The position numbers and the translations under genes were made by a program. Of a stretch of DNA of 64,000 nucleotides, positions 20,945 through 32,699 are shown piece after piece; position 1 is the stretch's first letter; each line of letters opens with the position of its first letter. The stretch is from Pegoplata infirma (taxonomy: Eukaryota; Arthropoda; Insecta; Diptera; Anthomyiidae), in the NCBI GenBank assembly GCA_963921195.1, contig OY992540.1, positions 8,049,266 through 8,113,265 of the forward strand. The letters run 5' to 3'. The notes beneath the pieces were generated by a model, which saw nothing but the letters and a program-made list of their open reading frames with translations, was not told the origin of the DNA and searched no databases.

Positions 20945-21412
20945 CACTGTTGCCAAGTTGGAGGTTTTCCCGCTAAATCTAGCGCTTTTTGTTTGGATTT
21001 AGCGGGAACGGTGCTTTAGCGGGAAAATCTAGCGCTTTTTATTTGGATTTAGTGGGACAAATTTAGAGGTTTTTTCCAATTTTTCAATCGAAAACGCCAA
21101 GTTTGTCTAATTTTAGCGCTTTTTTTGAAATTTAGCGGGAGAATTTTGTATTTTCCCGCTAAAATTTTTTCGACCGTTTCTTGCGCATTTTTAATGAAAA
21201 GTAAATTTTCGTAGAAAAAATAATTTGGAGGTTTTTTTTTTAATTTTTCTTTTTTGTCAATCAAAAATGACAAGTTTTTCGGTTTTCAGCGCTTTTTTTT
21301 GTAATTTAGCGGGAAATTTTTAAATTTTCCCCGCTAAATTAATTTTTGGCGGTTTCTAGCGCTTTTTTCGTGAAATTTAGAGGTTTTTGGTTAAAAATAG
21401 TTGGCAAAAGTG
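20945..21412. mobile_element. hAT-like MITE 1 with AGCGCTTTTT repeats
   Basis: The ends CACTGTTGCCAA and, inverted, CACTTTTGCCAA are flanked by a perfect 8-bp duplication GATATTGG (20937-20944, 21413-21420). An 8-bp duplication with CA-starting ends is the hAT signature. The interior reiterates AGCGCTTTTT (five times) and TTTAGCGGGA (about five times), possibly transposase-binding motifs. No transposase is encoded. The frame at 21049-21273 is a by-product. Confidence 0.82.
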
Positions 21413-21420
21413 GATATTGG

Positions 21421-21654
21421 CATCCACTTTCGTGGTTAGCTCACAGAAACAAAATCGGTTTAAAATTACAGAGAAAACGCATTACACAGGTATTGCACAT
21501 GCATTCAACTTTTGAACCAATGCATGTACAGAGACCGTATACACATGGTATTGACCATGGTATTGACGAAACCTATCATTGGAAATTTGCAGAAACAAAA
21601 TCGGTCCACGCATTCCAGAGAAAATGCATTACAAAGAAAATGCAACTTATTTTT
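21421..21654. repeat. Direct repeat pair flanking foldback C
   Basis: CAGAAACAAAATCGGT followed by CAGAGAAAA and GCATTACA appears at 21444-21487 and again at 21590-21636. It is probably an internally duplicated repeat. The frame 21346-21711 runs across it into the foldback and is not credible. Confidence 0.5.
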
Positions 21655-22718
21655 ATATATGAGGCATTCCACACCAAATGTCCAGCGAAAAAAAAAACAC
21701 GTGTACCGTAAACTTCTGAATAGGTTGTGTGGATAGCCCTATATGGAACTTAGAAAATTGCGTTTTTGGTTTTTCAATTTTTCAAAAACTGGGAAAATTT
21801 TGGAAAAATGGTCAAATTTGAGGCGAGTTGCCTTGATTAAATATTTATCACATTAAAACGGAATGCACCGCAACCTCAAAAACTTACATTCTTATATAGT
21901 TTTGTTTTTTGGAAAATTTTCAGAACCCGTTCTGAAATTTTCCATTTTTTTAAAATGCCAATTTATTAAAAAACATGCCACTTTTTTTCTTTTTTAAATT
22001 TTTTTTAAAAGTTTAGATGTTTGACCATCCACAGAAAAAAATTCAGGAACACGTTCTTCGTTTTTTTCGAGAAAATCGCATTTGAACTTTAAATTTCATA
22101 AAAATTTTGTAATTTGCTTGTATTTCTTTGTTTTAACGTTGCGAATGTGTAATATTTATGCAATTAATAATACTCATTCGCAACGTTAAATCAAGAAAAT
22201 GCAAGCAAATTACAAAATTGTTATGAAATTTAAAGTTCAAATGCGATTTTCTCGAAAAAAACGAAGAACGTGTTTCTGAATTGTTTTGTGTGGATGGACA
22301 AACATCTAAACTTAAAAAAAAAAATTTAAAAAGAAAAAAAAGTGGCATGTTTTTTAATAAATTGACATTTTTAAAAAATGGCAAATTTCAGAACGGGTTC
22401 TGAAAATTTTCAAAAAAAAAAAATTTTAATCGATAGCTCATACAAAACTATAAGAATGTAAATTTTTGAGATTGCAGTCCCCACAATGTTGTGCATTCCG
22501 TTTTAATGTGATAAATATTTAATCAAGGCAACTCGCCACAAATTTGACCATTTTTCCAATATTTGACCACGCCTTCTAAGCCCAGTTTTTGAAAATTAGA
22601 AAAACCAAAAACGCAATTTTCTTATTTCCATATAAGGCTATCCAAACAACCTATTCAAAAATTTACGGGACACATGTTTTTCTGTAGCGGAACATTTGGT
22701 GTGGAATGCCTCATATAT
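21655..22718. mobile_element. Foldback C, copy 1
   Basis: ATATATGAGGCATTCCACAC and its inverse bound arms of ~500 bp that meet near 22160 (TTGCGAATG / CATTCGCAA). Landmarks in both arms are TAGCCCTATATGGAACT-like, CAGAACCCGTTCTGAAATT and GATGTTTGTCCATCC. A second copy is at 29121-30130 and a left arm alone at 62577-62907. The outer end resembles that of foldback B (TATATGGGACATTCCA), suggesting one superfamily. Confidence 0.8.
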
Positions 22719-23255
22719 GAATTCCATCCAAATCGGACACTTTGAAACATTTTTTTAGATTTTCCCAATTTGTTTACAGTTTTTTGTACCCTTCGAAAAC
22801 TCCTTCATGGTAAACTTTAATATTTTTGTAATGACCCCTTCAAAAGATATCGAATTTTTAAAAATTGTTAGTTTGTGCCTTCACTCAAACTTCTTTTACT
22901 CATAACTTCTTCAATAATGGTTCAAATTTTATTTTTTCAAAATTTAAAAAAAAAACCCAAAAAATCCTTAAAAGCGCTCTTGTATGCGATTTTTAAGTTT
23001 TAAAATTTAAATCTCATTTTTGAAATGTTTGTACTTTTCGATTTTTTTGAAATTTTTTTGTGTAAAACTTCTATCGATTCTACAAATTTTTTGCCCAGTA
23101 GGATCATGGGATAACGATTATTACTATTTTTTTAAATTTTTCGAAAAAATTTAATTGTAATTTTCCAATCTTAAAATCATTTGTATTGCTCAAATGGTGC
23201 GTCATAGAGGGGTCATTTCCAAGACCGACCCCCATTAATTTTTATATTTTTAAGC
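22712..23255 (+). repeat. Foldback B, left arm only (copy 2)
   Basis: Begins ATATATGAATTCCATCCAAATCGGACAC-like (22713 on) and follows the left arm of 16820-18470 through GCGTCATAGAGGGGTCA to CCCCCATTAATTTTTA, then stops. It abuts the right end of foldback C directly. The right arm is missing. Confidence 0.7.
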
Positions 23256-24914
23256 CTTTATTCATAATAAATATTTATCACCGACCGCGGTAATGCTGTA
23301 CTCTAATGAGATTAATATGCAATACAAAAAAAAAAGCTAGTGTCATACACCCTTTAACTACTCAATTTTGAGAAGGAAACTCCAAAAAGCTGGTCGTCAA
23401 AAATCTTTTGAGATGTAAAGCAAAATTTTGATAAAATTGTAAGAGAGTGAGATTTTAATTTGTCATAAGAAAATTTCCAGTAAGAAATAAACGCCCTTAT
23501 TTTATAAAACAATACATTTCATTTTTTTTAACAATCAAGATTTTAAACAACAAAAAGTTATTTTCAAAATCAAGATAATGGTCGTTATTATAGTGGCCTT
23601 AAATTGTTTAACATAATAAAGAATAAATCATTTTAAGGTTTTCTGTTTTATTTAAACCCCCGCCCCCTGTTAAGTTCTTTTGAAGTTTTTGGCTTTTCAC
23701 AAAAAATATATTAATTTAAAAAATTCAAAATAACGCCTACACTTTCTTTCATCCTCTCATCACAATTTCATTTTCACGCAATTAGCAATCAAATACTTAA
23801 ATATTTCTTTTTCAACTACTTTACTTCTTGCTTTTGTTAAGTATTTTGTGCGTGCGCCTTTTTTTCCCTGTGAATTTGAAGGTGTATTTAATTTGACAGC
23901 TGTCACATTCATAAACATATTAGCATATTAAACAGCAACAAAAAAAAAGAACAACAAAACTTTTGTTTGTTCATTTTCTTAGGCATAATATTATACTTGA
24001 TTACTATGAATTTACTTTATAGTTGTACACCACTTAAGCAGCAGCCCGGCACTGTTCTGTTTTTCTTAAACACCATTTACAAGATTATTCAATTTTTTTA
24101 TTAGAAATTTTAATTTTAAAAGTGTTCTAACTTAAATTTACATTTTCAGCACTTCTGTTTAATAAAAACTGTTTTCAATCAATAGAAAAATCTGCTGAAA
24201 ATACGATTCTAGAAATTTTTCATAAAATTTAAAAACAATGTTAAAAACCCTTTTTTCTGACAACGACACCAAAGATTTCCAAAACTAAAATTTTGTATTT
24301 AAGTTTAGAATTTCCCATTAGCGCTATTAAAATTGCACATAGTAGTTAATCAATAAAAAAAAAATTTTTTTACCAATCATCAAATTGTAGGTGATTGATT
24401 GAAAATTTTTTCATCAAACATTTTTTCGATTTTGATCAAAAGATTGATGAATTTTTTATTTATAGTTAATCAAAATAATGATTCATTTAACAAATGAATT
24501 GTAAGCTTATGACAAAATTATCAAAAAATTCATATTTTTTGCTTTCCAATATGTTGCTAACAATAAAAAAAGTAAAACCCGATTATTTTGTATTTTTTTG
24601 AATTAATCTATTTAAACAAATTAAAGCGAGAAAAAACTGGTTTGTTGAAAATTTGTAATTCGACAGTTAAAGAAATTATCAAAAATTTTAATCAAAACAT
24701 TGATTGATTTATTTGAATTTAGTTGATCAATAGGTTTAATTGAAAATTGTTAGCAAAAATTTTTTGTGTGCACCTTTGACTATATAGTATATACAAAAGC
24801 TAAAGATTAACTAAAATTAAATAAATAATAAATAAAAATTCTTCTAGCTCGAGGCCAGTTTTTTTCTTGTAAATGAATTTTCTTTTGTTCCATTTATATA
24901 TTTCGATTCTCTTT
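23256..24914. other. AT-rich stretch, few recognisable motifs
   Basis: No gene. Between about 24330 and 24770 the words TGATTGATT / AATCAATCA recur in both orientations, so a degraded palindromic element is likely. CTAGCTCGAGGCCAG (24846-24860) is a variant of the terminal motif of the 53982-56521 palindrome. Confidence 0.4.
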
Positions 24915-25088
24915 GAGAATCATCATCATTAACTAAAAAGAAAATAAGAATAACTGTTTTTATTTTCTAAAACTCAAAAATTTTAGTAACTTGGGTTTGT
25001 AACTTGGATAATAATTCATCTTATGGTGAATAAAGAAAACGTAACATAATTATTTTTCATAATTTTTTTTTTATTAATATTATTTTTT

Positions 25089-25099
25089 AGTCAATATTT
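25089..25099 (+). repeat. SINE target-site duplication (left)
   Basis: AGTCAATATTT is repeated exactly at 25294-25304. Confidence 0.8.
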
Positions 25100-25293
25100 A
25101 TTTATTGAATTTTTAAAATATTTAATGTAATTACAAATCATATACTAAATTAACCTAACCAGACGGGTGCCTAAGAGCATTTTCTCGTTGTAGCGATAGC
25201 GAAACAGACCAAGTCCTCTGGTTGGAATCGAACCCGCGACCCCCAGACTCATAGGCTAGCACGCTACCAACTAGCCTACTTGGGCGCCTTTTC
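25100..25293 (-). mobile_element. tRNA-derived SINE
   Basis: On the minus strand the head GGCGCCCAAGTAGGCTAG contains an A box (GGCTAGTTGGTAGCGTG) and a B box (GGGTTCGATTCC), then a short body and an A/T-rich tail. A perfect 11-bp direct repeat (AGTCAATATTT) flanks it, as expected for LINE-mediated integration. The tail phrase TTACAAATCATATAC also occurs at 31669, where a diverged tail-only copy may lie. The T stem is imperfect, so this is not a working tRNA. Confidence 0.78.
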
Positions 25294-25705
25294 AGTCAAT
25301 ATTTTTTTTATAAATATTTTTTTTTTTCAATATTTTTTTCATAATTTTTTTATCAATATTTTTTTTCATCAATATTTTTTCATAATTTTTTTTTTTTCGT
25401 CAATATTTTTTCCACCAATATCTTTTTTTATCAGCATTTTTTTTAATATCAATAATTTTTTTTTTAATCAATATATTTTTCTCATCAATATTTTTTTCAT
25501 CAATATTTTTTTCATCAACATTTTTTTCATCAATATTTTTTTATCACCAAAAATTTTTTTATCAAAATTTTTTTCATCAAATATTTTTTTTATCAATAAT
25601 TTTTTTTCATTAAAACTTTTTTTCATAATTTTTTTTTTATCGATAAACATAGACAAACAGTTGTATGGATATTACTATGTCTCAGATACCTTAACGGCTC
25701 AATAA

Positions 25706-26333
25706 CACCGTCCGACTAAAATGAAAAAAAGTCGTTGAACACGAACTGGATAAAATACGTTTGAAACTAGAGACTAAATATAGTAAAACTGCATTTACAG
25801 TTTTTAATTTCGTGATCCTGTGTCCTTTTAAAAGGACTAAAAAGTTTTGGAAGATTATATTTTATAAAATTTTTTTTTAATATTTGTACATGTCCTAGGA
25901 TGCCACAAGAAAGAGTAAATGAAAAAGGAGAATATACCCTAATTTTCCCATTTTATTAGTTTTTCATATCAGTAAAAAGAAGGTAAGTTACGTCCTTTCA
26001 AAAATGTATCCTTCAATATCATTCAAAGTTTTCAGCGAAATATTTAGATAAAGTTTTCAAATGACTCTATTCACGTCCTTTTATCCTAAAATAAAAAAAT
26101 GAAAAAATTAGGGGAGATCCTACTCTTTCATTTGCCATCACCTGTGTAATCCTAGGACAAGTACAAATATTGTTGAAATATTTAACAAAATGTGTCCTGT
26201 AAAACTTTGAAGTCCTTTTAAAAGGAAACAGGATCACGAAATGAATAACTGTAAATGAAGTTTTACTCCATTGGATCTTTACTTTCAGACGAATATCATC
26301 CGGTTTATGTTTAGTATGGGCTGTCGGACTGTG
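25706..26333. mobile_element. Harbinger-like MITE E, copy 1 (TAA target)
   Basis: The ends CACCGTCCGAC and, inverted, CACAGTCCGACA are flanked by TAA on both sides (25703-25705, 26334-26336). The inner arms also match for more than 100 bp (AACTGCATTTACAG, TTTCGTGATCCTG). A 3-bp TWA duplication is characteristic of PIF/Harbinger. Copies: 44050-44629 (TTA) and a left-damaged one ending 32696 (TAA). No transposase. Confidence 0.82.
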
Positions 26334-26339
26334 TAATAT

Positions 26340-26707
26340 ATAAACATTATGGCGTCCTCGGCCGATATTTCAATGCATTTTGCATGGAATGACAAATTTT
26401 GCCTTTGAAAAAACACCCGAGTAAAATTAAACATATATGTATAACAAAATATAACTTGATACAAACATAACGAATCATATATGATAATATATCCCGTAAG
26501 CTATTTTTTAAATTTTTTTCAAAGTTTGTTAGAGAGCCAAATATTAGAGTTTTTCGAAAGTTTTCCAAAAAATCAAAAATTTTGCTTTATCACCAAAAAA
26601 CACCTCGCTGAAATTTGAACAGCGTCAAAATGACATTCTAAGCTTTAAGACAAACATTTTTGGTTTGTTAATCCATGGTGTCCTTGCCAGGAAAAAAGGA
26701 CTAGCCA
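26340..26707. repeat. Repeat W, copy 1
   Basis: Begins with CGGCCGATATTTCAAT and a GCATGGAATGACAAA phrase, then AAAGTTTGTTAGAGAGC, AAAAACACCT and ATCCATGGTGTCCTTGCCAG. The last three occur in the same order at 60470-60930 and partly at 61100-61210. The frame 26347-26568 shows no domain. Confidence 0.55.
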
Positions 26708-27837
26708 CCCAACAAACTTCGGAGCGGTCTTAATTTAGGACTCTTAAATTAAACCAAAAAATTATTATTTTTGGAACCTATATTTTTTGGAGTCAAAAAA
26801 ATTTAAAAATAACACTTTTTATTTGAGTTTTCAAATATTTTTTTCAAAAACACACAATTTTTGGATTCAATATTGAACCAAGCGATTTGAGCCAAAAAGA
26901 AGCCTAAAACATTGTTCGAAAATTGTTGCGTCAAAAAAAACAGTCCAAAGTGACTCCTAAAAATTAAAAAATTATAATATTTTTTGAGCCATCCAAAAGA
27001 GCTCCAAAAAATTGTTTCTTTTGGAGCCTACAAATATTTTTTCTTTCAAAATAAATTATAAGTCAATTAAAAAAATTTCTTCAAAACGTATTTTTGTGCA
27101 AATACCATTAAAAACGTGAATAAACATGAATAATACATGAAAAGCAAGAATGAATAATGAGGGAACACCAAATTTGCTGTTTGAGAAGATCTGTTGAAAA
27201 AAAATATCAGTGGTATTGGTAGATGTTGTGCTTTTTTTTAATTAATATGTATTCAATTAAACTTTTTTTATAAGGGTTCAAGTTGAAAAAATGCAGAAGA
27301 AAAATTGAATTTCTAAAAATTATAGACATTTCTGGTATTTCCTATACCGGTTTCAAACACCCCAGTTAGTGGCATCATCAGTAGGATTTTAAATGTCGGT
27401 TTGTCTTGTTAATGAAAACTGTTTTTTATATATGTGAATATTTATAGTTTCTACAGAATAAATTTTGACAGTTTCCAACACTACAATTCTATTTCTAGCA
27501 ATCTCAACCTCACTTCATACTTGACTTAATTTAGAAGTGATGTGAGATAAATAAAAAAGATTTTCAAAATAAACAAAAAAATTTTCGCATATTATTTTTT
27601 TATTAAAACAGCTAAAAAATCCAAAAATAACACCTTTTTAATGGCCTCCAAATTGACTCCAAAAAGACTACAATGTATGGAAAAAATTTCCCCTTTTTTG
27701 AATCTATTTTTGGAGTCATTTTGGAGTCTAAAAAGAAGGCTCTTTTGGATGAACCACTTTCATACAATAATTTGAAATTCTTGTTATATTTTTGGAGCCC
27801 ATTTTGGAGTCTTAAATGAGTCTGATTGTTTGCTGGG
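26708..27837. mobile_element. Foldback X with CCCARCAAAC ends
   Basis: CCCAACAAAC at 26708 and GTTTGCTGGG ending at 27837 are inverted. Inside, TTTTGGAGTC/TTTGGAGCC words recur near both ends. An unrelated segment with hammerhead HHR3 lies within at 27325-27397. The right end is followed by TA but the left is preceded by CA, so a target duplication is not proven. Confidence 0.55.
27325..27397 (-). ncRNA. Hammerhead ribozyme motif HHR3 (type I)
   Basis: On the minus strand: outer stem I GACATTT (27391-27397) with AAATGTC (27325-27331); inner stem I TCCTA (27382-27386) with TAGGA (27340-27344); CTGATGA at 27375-27381; stem II with a T-T mismatch and the same AACTGG loop as HHR1; GAAA at 27351-27354; minimal stem III ACC/GGT; triplet GTA, cutting between 27345 and 27344. 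The two-part stem I with an internal loop is what type I hammerheads use for loop-loop contacts. One C-T mismatch lies in stem II. Confidence 0.78.
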
Positions 27838-28889
27838 TATATTTTTTAAAAAAATTTTGTTGAAATTTTTTTGAAAAATTGTGTTTGTTTTTTGATTCGA
27901 TTATTGTTTGCGTGAGCGTGAGTGAGTTTGAGTGTGAGTTTGGGATATTACCATTTGCATTTTTTTTTTTGAAAATATCAAAAAGGACCTATCATAGTGA
28001 GAAAGTAAAAGAAATTCAATAAGAAATGTGTGTTCTTTTTTCGCGAACGTTCAAAAAGTTTCGTCACCGATCGCGAATAAGTTTTCGGCGAAAACTTTTC
28101 GCTAATATTTTTTTATCAATTATTTAGGCAACCCACATTTCTGATGTTTAAAACCATACTGTCATTTTGTTCTTGTTTTATTTTTGTTGTAAAACGACGA
28201 AAATCTAAAAAGTGGAAGAATTCCCATAAAACATAAATAAAATTTTAATTTGTGCTATTTTAGAAATCGCAATCGGTGCCGAGGGTTTTTGAACCAAAAT
28301 GGCCCAGGATATCGTTTTTTATTATCTGTATAACATTGCCCATACCGTGATGATAGGTTCTTAATTTGGTTATACCCCTAGTATGACTCAAAATCCACTC
28401 ACACGCCCATCTCTATTTGGAGGTTATAAAGATCACAAAATATTTATTAAAAAAAACACACACATTCACATTATTCGGAAATAAATTGAAAATGGTGTAG
28501 TACTAGTTGTTTGTGTATGTGTGTAAAATGTGTTTACATTAAAGTGTTTGTGTTTATTATGTTTATTTTGTTGTTTTTGTTGTTTTAGTTTTTTTTTTTT
28601 TCATTTTTGAAAATGTGTTACCTAATGTTTATTAACCTGCTACAAAAACAGTTGTTTATAACTGTTATTTTCTCTTCATTATGTAACGTGGTAATTTGAG
28701 TTTATTAAAATATAGTTGCGTTTGCTGGTGTGAGTGTGTGTATCTTTTATGTTCAGGTGGTAAATGTCTGCCAATTATAACTGTCAAGGTTTCCTTTCAT
28801 TCTGGCTTTACCGAAAATATGCTTCATAAAAACTAATGTGCATTTAAGTATAAACAACATGGTATTTAGTAAAATTATTTACTATGGTA
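27838..28889. other. AT-rich stretch, nothing recognised
   Basis: No gene or element was identified. A GTGAGTTTGAGTGTGAG purine/GT stretch lies near 27910 and short TG-rich runs near 28510 and 28730. Confidence 0.5.
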
Positions 28890-28897
28890 ATGTACAT

Positions 28898-29044
28898 TAG
28901 GGTGTTCAAAAAAAAAAAAAATATATAAAAAAAAGATTTGGGCTCAAGCATTTCCCAAAAATGTTGAAAAAATTAATTTTCCTTATAAGCTCAAAAATTG
29001 AGTAACCTATGAAAATCCAAAACATTTTTTTTTGTTACGCCCTA
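28898..29044. mobile_element. hAT-like MITE 5 (147 bp)
   Basis: TAGGGTGTTC at the left and, inverted, TAGGGCGTAAC at the right are flanked by a perfect 8-bp duplication ATGTACAT (28890-28897, 29045-29052). The duplication is itself palindromic. Too short to encode anything. Confidence 0.75.
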
Positions 29045-29120
29045 ATGTACATTAATACGTTTACAATTTACTGTAGTTGTTGTGGATGTTGTACATTAAT
29101 GAGGGCCGAGTTTGAACTGG

Positions 29121-30130
29121 TATATGAGGCAGAAAATCATGTGTCCCGTAAATTTCTGAATAGGTTGTTTCGATAGCCCTATATGGAACTAAGAAAATTT
29201 TTTGCGTTTTTGGTTTTTAAAATTTTCAAAACCTGGGCTTAGGAATCGTGGTCAAATATCGGAAAAATGGTCAAATTTGTGGCGAGTTGCCTTGATTAAA
29301 TATTCACCACATTAAAAAATTTACATTCTTATATAGTTTTGTATAGGCTATCGATTAAAACAATTTTTTTTTGAAAAATTTCCAGAACCCGTTTTGAAAT
29401 TTTCCATTCAATTTATCAAAAATCCGGCCACTTTTTTTTTAATTTTTTTTTTGAAGTTTAGATGTTTGTCCATCTACACAAAAAAAATTGAATTTTAAAT
29501 ATCATAACAATTTTGCAATTTGCTTGTATTTTCTTGTTTTAACGTTGCGAATGAGTATTATTAATTGTATAAATATTACTCATACGCTCTGTTGAAACAA
29601 GCAAACACAAGCAAATTACTGAATTGTTATGAAATTTAAAATTCAAATGCGATTTTCTAAAAAAAAAAACGAAAAACGAGTGTCCAAACTTTTTTGTGTA
29701 GATGGACAAACATTTAAACTTAAAAAAAATTTAAAAATGTAGCCGGATAAATTGACTTTTTTAAAAAATGAAAATTTCAGAACGGGTTCTGAAAATTCAA
29801 ATGCGATTTTCTCGAAAAAAAAAACGAAAAACCCATTTCTGAATTTTTTGTTTCTGAATAGCCCATACAAAACTATATTAGAATGTAAATTTTTGAGATT
29901 TTGGTGCATTCCGTTTTATTGTGATAAATATTTAATCAAGGCAACTCGCCACAAATTTGTCCATTTTTTCCAATATTTGACCACGCCCCCTAAGCCCAGT
30001 TTTTCAAAAATTGAAAAACCAAAAACGCAATTTTCTAAGTTCCATATAGGGCTATCCATACAACCTATGCAGTTTACGGTACACATGTTCTTTTTCGCTG
30101 GACATTTGGTGTAGAATGCCTCATATATAT
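29121..30130. mobile_element. Foldback C, copy 2
   Basis: Arms match 21655-22718. The left end is shortened (TATATGAGGCAGAAAATC, losing CACACCAAATGTCC) while the right end is intact. The centre is near 29575 (TTGCGAATGAGTATTATT against its inverse). Frames 29643-29909, 29752-30114 and 29916-30158 are arm translations. Confidence 0.78.
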
Positions 30131-30147
30131 AAAATGTCCGTATAACA

Positions 30148-30640
30148 GTTTTTGTCATTCCGTTTGCAACACCTCGAAATATTGCTTTAAGACCCTATAA
30201 AGTATATATATTCATGATCCTCGATTGATTTTAAGACGATTTAGCGATGTCCGTCCGTCCGCCCGTCTCTCTGTTTGTCTGTTCAAAACACGCTAACTTT
30301 TGAAAGACTTTAAGGAGGATCCTGAAGTTTGGCATATATGTTGGACATTTACCTGGTCAGGTTGGCGTTGTTATCCAGCGATATCGGTCCAGTGGTTCAA
30401 AGTTATGAGCAAAAGACTGAATTTCGGCAAGGGTTTTTCATGAATTTACGAAATAAAAAACACGCTGACTTTCGAAAGGCAATTCTAAAGATGTTGAAGC
30501 TTGGCATATATATATGTCGTTTCCATGGGCTAGTTCGTATTGAATTTCAGTCAAATCGGTCAAGTGGTTCAAAAGTTATTAACAAAACCGTGAATTCCAG
30601 ATTAGCTTCACCTTAAATTCACGTCTTGAAAACCCGTTAA
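30148..30640 (+). repeat. Dispersed fly-type repeat H' copy 1
   Basis: Contains GACCCTATAAAGTATATATA (30190-30209), GTCCGTCCGTCCGCCCGTC and two ~165-bp internal units starting CACGCTAACTTT / CACGCTGACTTT and each including a GGTTCAAA-GTTAT phrase. This sequence type is very common in muscoid and drosophilid genomes. The inverted hairpin end of the same type is at 45690-45775. The frame 30329-30616 spans the two units and is not a gene. Confidence 0.65.
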
Positions 30641-30661
30641 ACATGTTTTAAAAGCATTGGT

Positions 30662-31374
30662 AACCCAGCAAAACTTTGGTAATGGGTAGTGATTATGTAA
30701 CACATTACCAGGTAATGTATATAACTTATTTGTAGCATTATTTTATGATGTCTTACCAAACTTTTGTTCCACAACGTATTATTTTCAAGTGAAAAATAAT
30801 GCATTTCTAATAATTTGCATGATTATTGGAAGAAATGTATTTCATATTTATTATTTCTAAACATTAAATCATGGATGACTTATATTTGGTTACATTATGT
30901 ATTATTTGAAAGTTTGAAATAATGCATTATTTATAATTGGATGCATAATGCATTACAATAACATAAAAAATAATTATTTTATAAAAAAATGCATAAGTTT
31001 AAACTAGAGATGGGCTCACGACAGGAAATTTCTAACGACACACACTCACGAGCATATTTTATCTACTTACACTCACTTACAATCACGTGAGCAAATTTAA
31101 TACAAAATTACTTTTTCACTACTCGTAACACCTTATATATTATCTTCTGGTATGCTATATTATTTCATTTCTCGTAACCTATAAAATATCATATATTTTA
31201 CACCTTACTCGTATTCTTCGTTATAAATTTATGACTTATTTTATACCTTACTGGTATTCTTTGTGATAATGTGGATGCATTACTTTGAGTCTCATCGCCT
31301 GTTAAAATCATTAATGCTGCAATGTATAAAATAAGAGATCCTATACCTTATTTGGTAATCTAAGTTTTGATGGG
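30662..31374. mobile_element. MITE-like element with CCCAGCAAAACTT ends
   Basis: CCCAGCAAAACTTTGGTAAT (30664 on) and, inverted, CCCATCAAAACTTAGATTAC (ending 31374) are similar termini. The left third reiterates AATAATGCATTA-type words. No target duplication was settled. The ends resemble those of X and Y (CCCAGCAAAC), suggesting a wider family. Confidence 0.45.
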
Positions 31375-32270
31375 AAGTCACAAAAATATTCTACAACGTA
31401 TTTTTGTCCCTCAAAAATATTTTTACACAAAAAAAAAATACACTGGAAAAAAATTTTACACTCAAAAAAAATCTTACACTCAAAAAAATATTTAGTAAAT
31501 TATTTTTTTTTTTTTTTTCAAAATTACTAAAAAAATATTTTTTCACAAAATAAAATATTTCTTTTCAAAATTGTTATTTTTGACACGTTAAAAAATGCAT
31601 TTCATAGATTCGGAAAAGTCGAATTTAACTTTTCTACTTGTTTTATTTTATTATGAATTACAATATCTTACAAATCATATACAAATTTTACCTAACCGAG
31701 AACTGAGTTTTTCGTAAATAGTTTACCTATTTTCTTAACCCTTAAATCCCTGATATGACTGATAAGCAGAGTCACTCCAACCTCGCCTTTTTTATATGTA
31801 TTTTAAGTTTCATACAAATCGGTTCATAACGGTTGGAATACTTCCCTACATATATTTTAAGTTTCAGGTAAATCGGTTTATATTGGTTGAAGTACTTCCC
31901 GTCTAAGTAACGTCGTTTCTACATTAAGCCTTCGAATATCCTTTACAACGAAATTTTACTTTATTTCATATCAATTTGTTCTTAAGACTCCTATAACTTA
32001 TCTTGATTGTATGCCTGCTGCTGCGTTTATTTCTAAGGCTATTTGGCTTAAGGAAATTATTAGCACTTCATAAAACATTTACAAATATAAAATTCTTATT
32101 CCGTCTTTATTTTTGTGTTTCTCTTTAGCATATTTTTTTTGTTTCAATTTAACATAATATCAACTTTGGAATAAGTAATATTTCATTGTAAGACATAAAG
32201 AAAAAAGAACATCAACAAAACTTTTGTTTCATAATCAATAAAAATAATGAGGTGACACTTAAATATTAAC
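31375..32270. other. AT-rich stretch with stacked TIR-like ends
   Basis: TACACTGGAAAAAAA and two TTACACTCAAAAAAA phrases are stacked at 31439-31485, like three element ends in tandem. TTACAAATCATATAC at 31669 is a SINE-tail phrase. TTTTAAGTTTCA followed by AAATCGGTT and GGTTG repeats twice near 31800-31890. No gene. Confidence 0.5.
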
Positions 32271-32279
32271 AGTAATTTT

Positions 32280-32696
32280 TCAAATTTTTAGAGGATTTAA
32301 TTTTATAAAATATTTTTTTAATATCTGTACTTGTCCTAGGATGAAACTATTGGCAGGAAATGAAAGAGGAGGATGTGTCCTAATTTTCCTATTTCATTTA
32401 ATATCATTCATAATTTTGAACAAAATATTTTTATAAAGTTTTCAAATGGCTTTATTCACAGCATTTTATCCTGATATGGCAAAATTGAAAAATGGATAAA
32501 TTAGGGGAGATCCTTCTCTTTCATTTTCCGTCACCAGCGTCATCCTAGCCTAAGTACAAATATTTCAAAAATATTTTAGAAAATATAGGAAACAGGATAA
32601 CGAAATAAAAACTGTAAATGCAGTTTTACTCCATTTCATCTCTACTTTCAGACATATATCATCCGGTATATGTTTTATATTGGCTGTCGGACGGTG
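32280..32696. mobile_element. Harbinger-like MITE E, copy 3 (left end lost)
   Basis: Matches E from GAGGATTTAATTTTATAAAA (32291) to the right end GGCTGTCGGACGGTG at 32696, followed by TAA. The left terminal repeat is missing or scrambled, so this copy is dead even for trans-mobilisation. Confidence 0.7.
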
Positions 32697-32699
32697 TAA

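Larger units (their letters stand above)
24915..25690 (+). repeat. Repeat G, copy 4 (partial), split by a SINE
   Basis: Shares TTGTAACTTGGATAATAATTC and a GGTGAATAAA-type block with the other G copies, followed by the T-rich tract with ATCAATATTTTT punctuation. The tract continues on both sides of the SINE at 25100-25293. The F/I-rich frame 25280-25705 and its complement 25468-25656 are translations of this tract. Confidence 0.6.

Noticed and set aside
25280..25705. 141-codon F/I-rich frame
   Set aside because: A translation of a T-rich ATCAATATTTTT tract. It ends at the TAA that is the target duplication of the next MITE.
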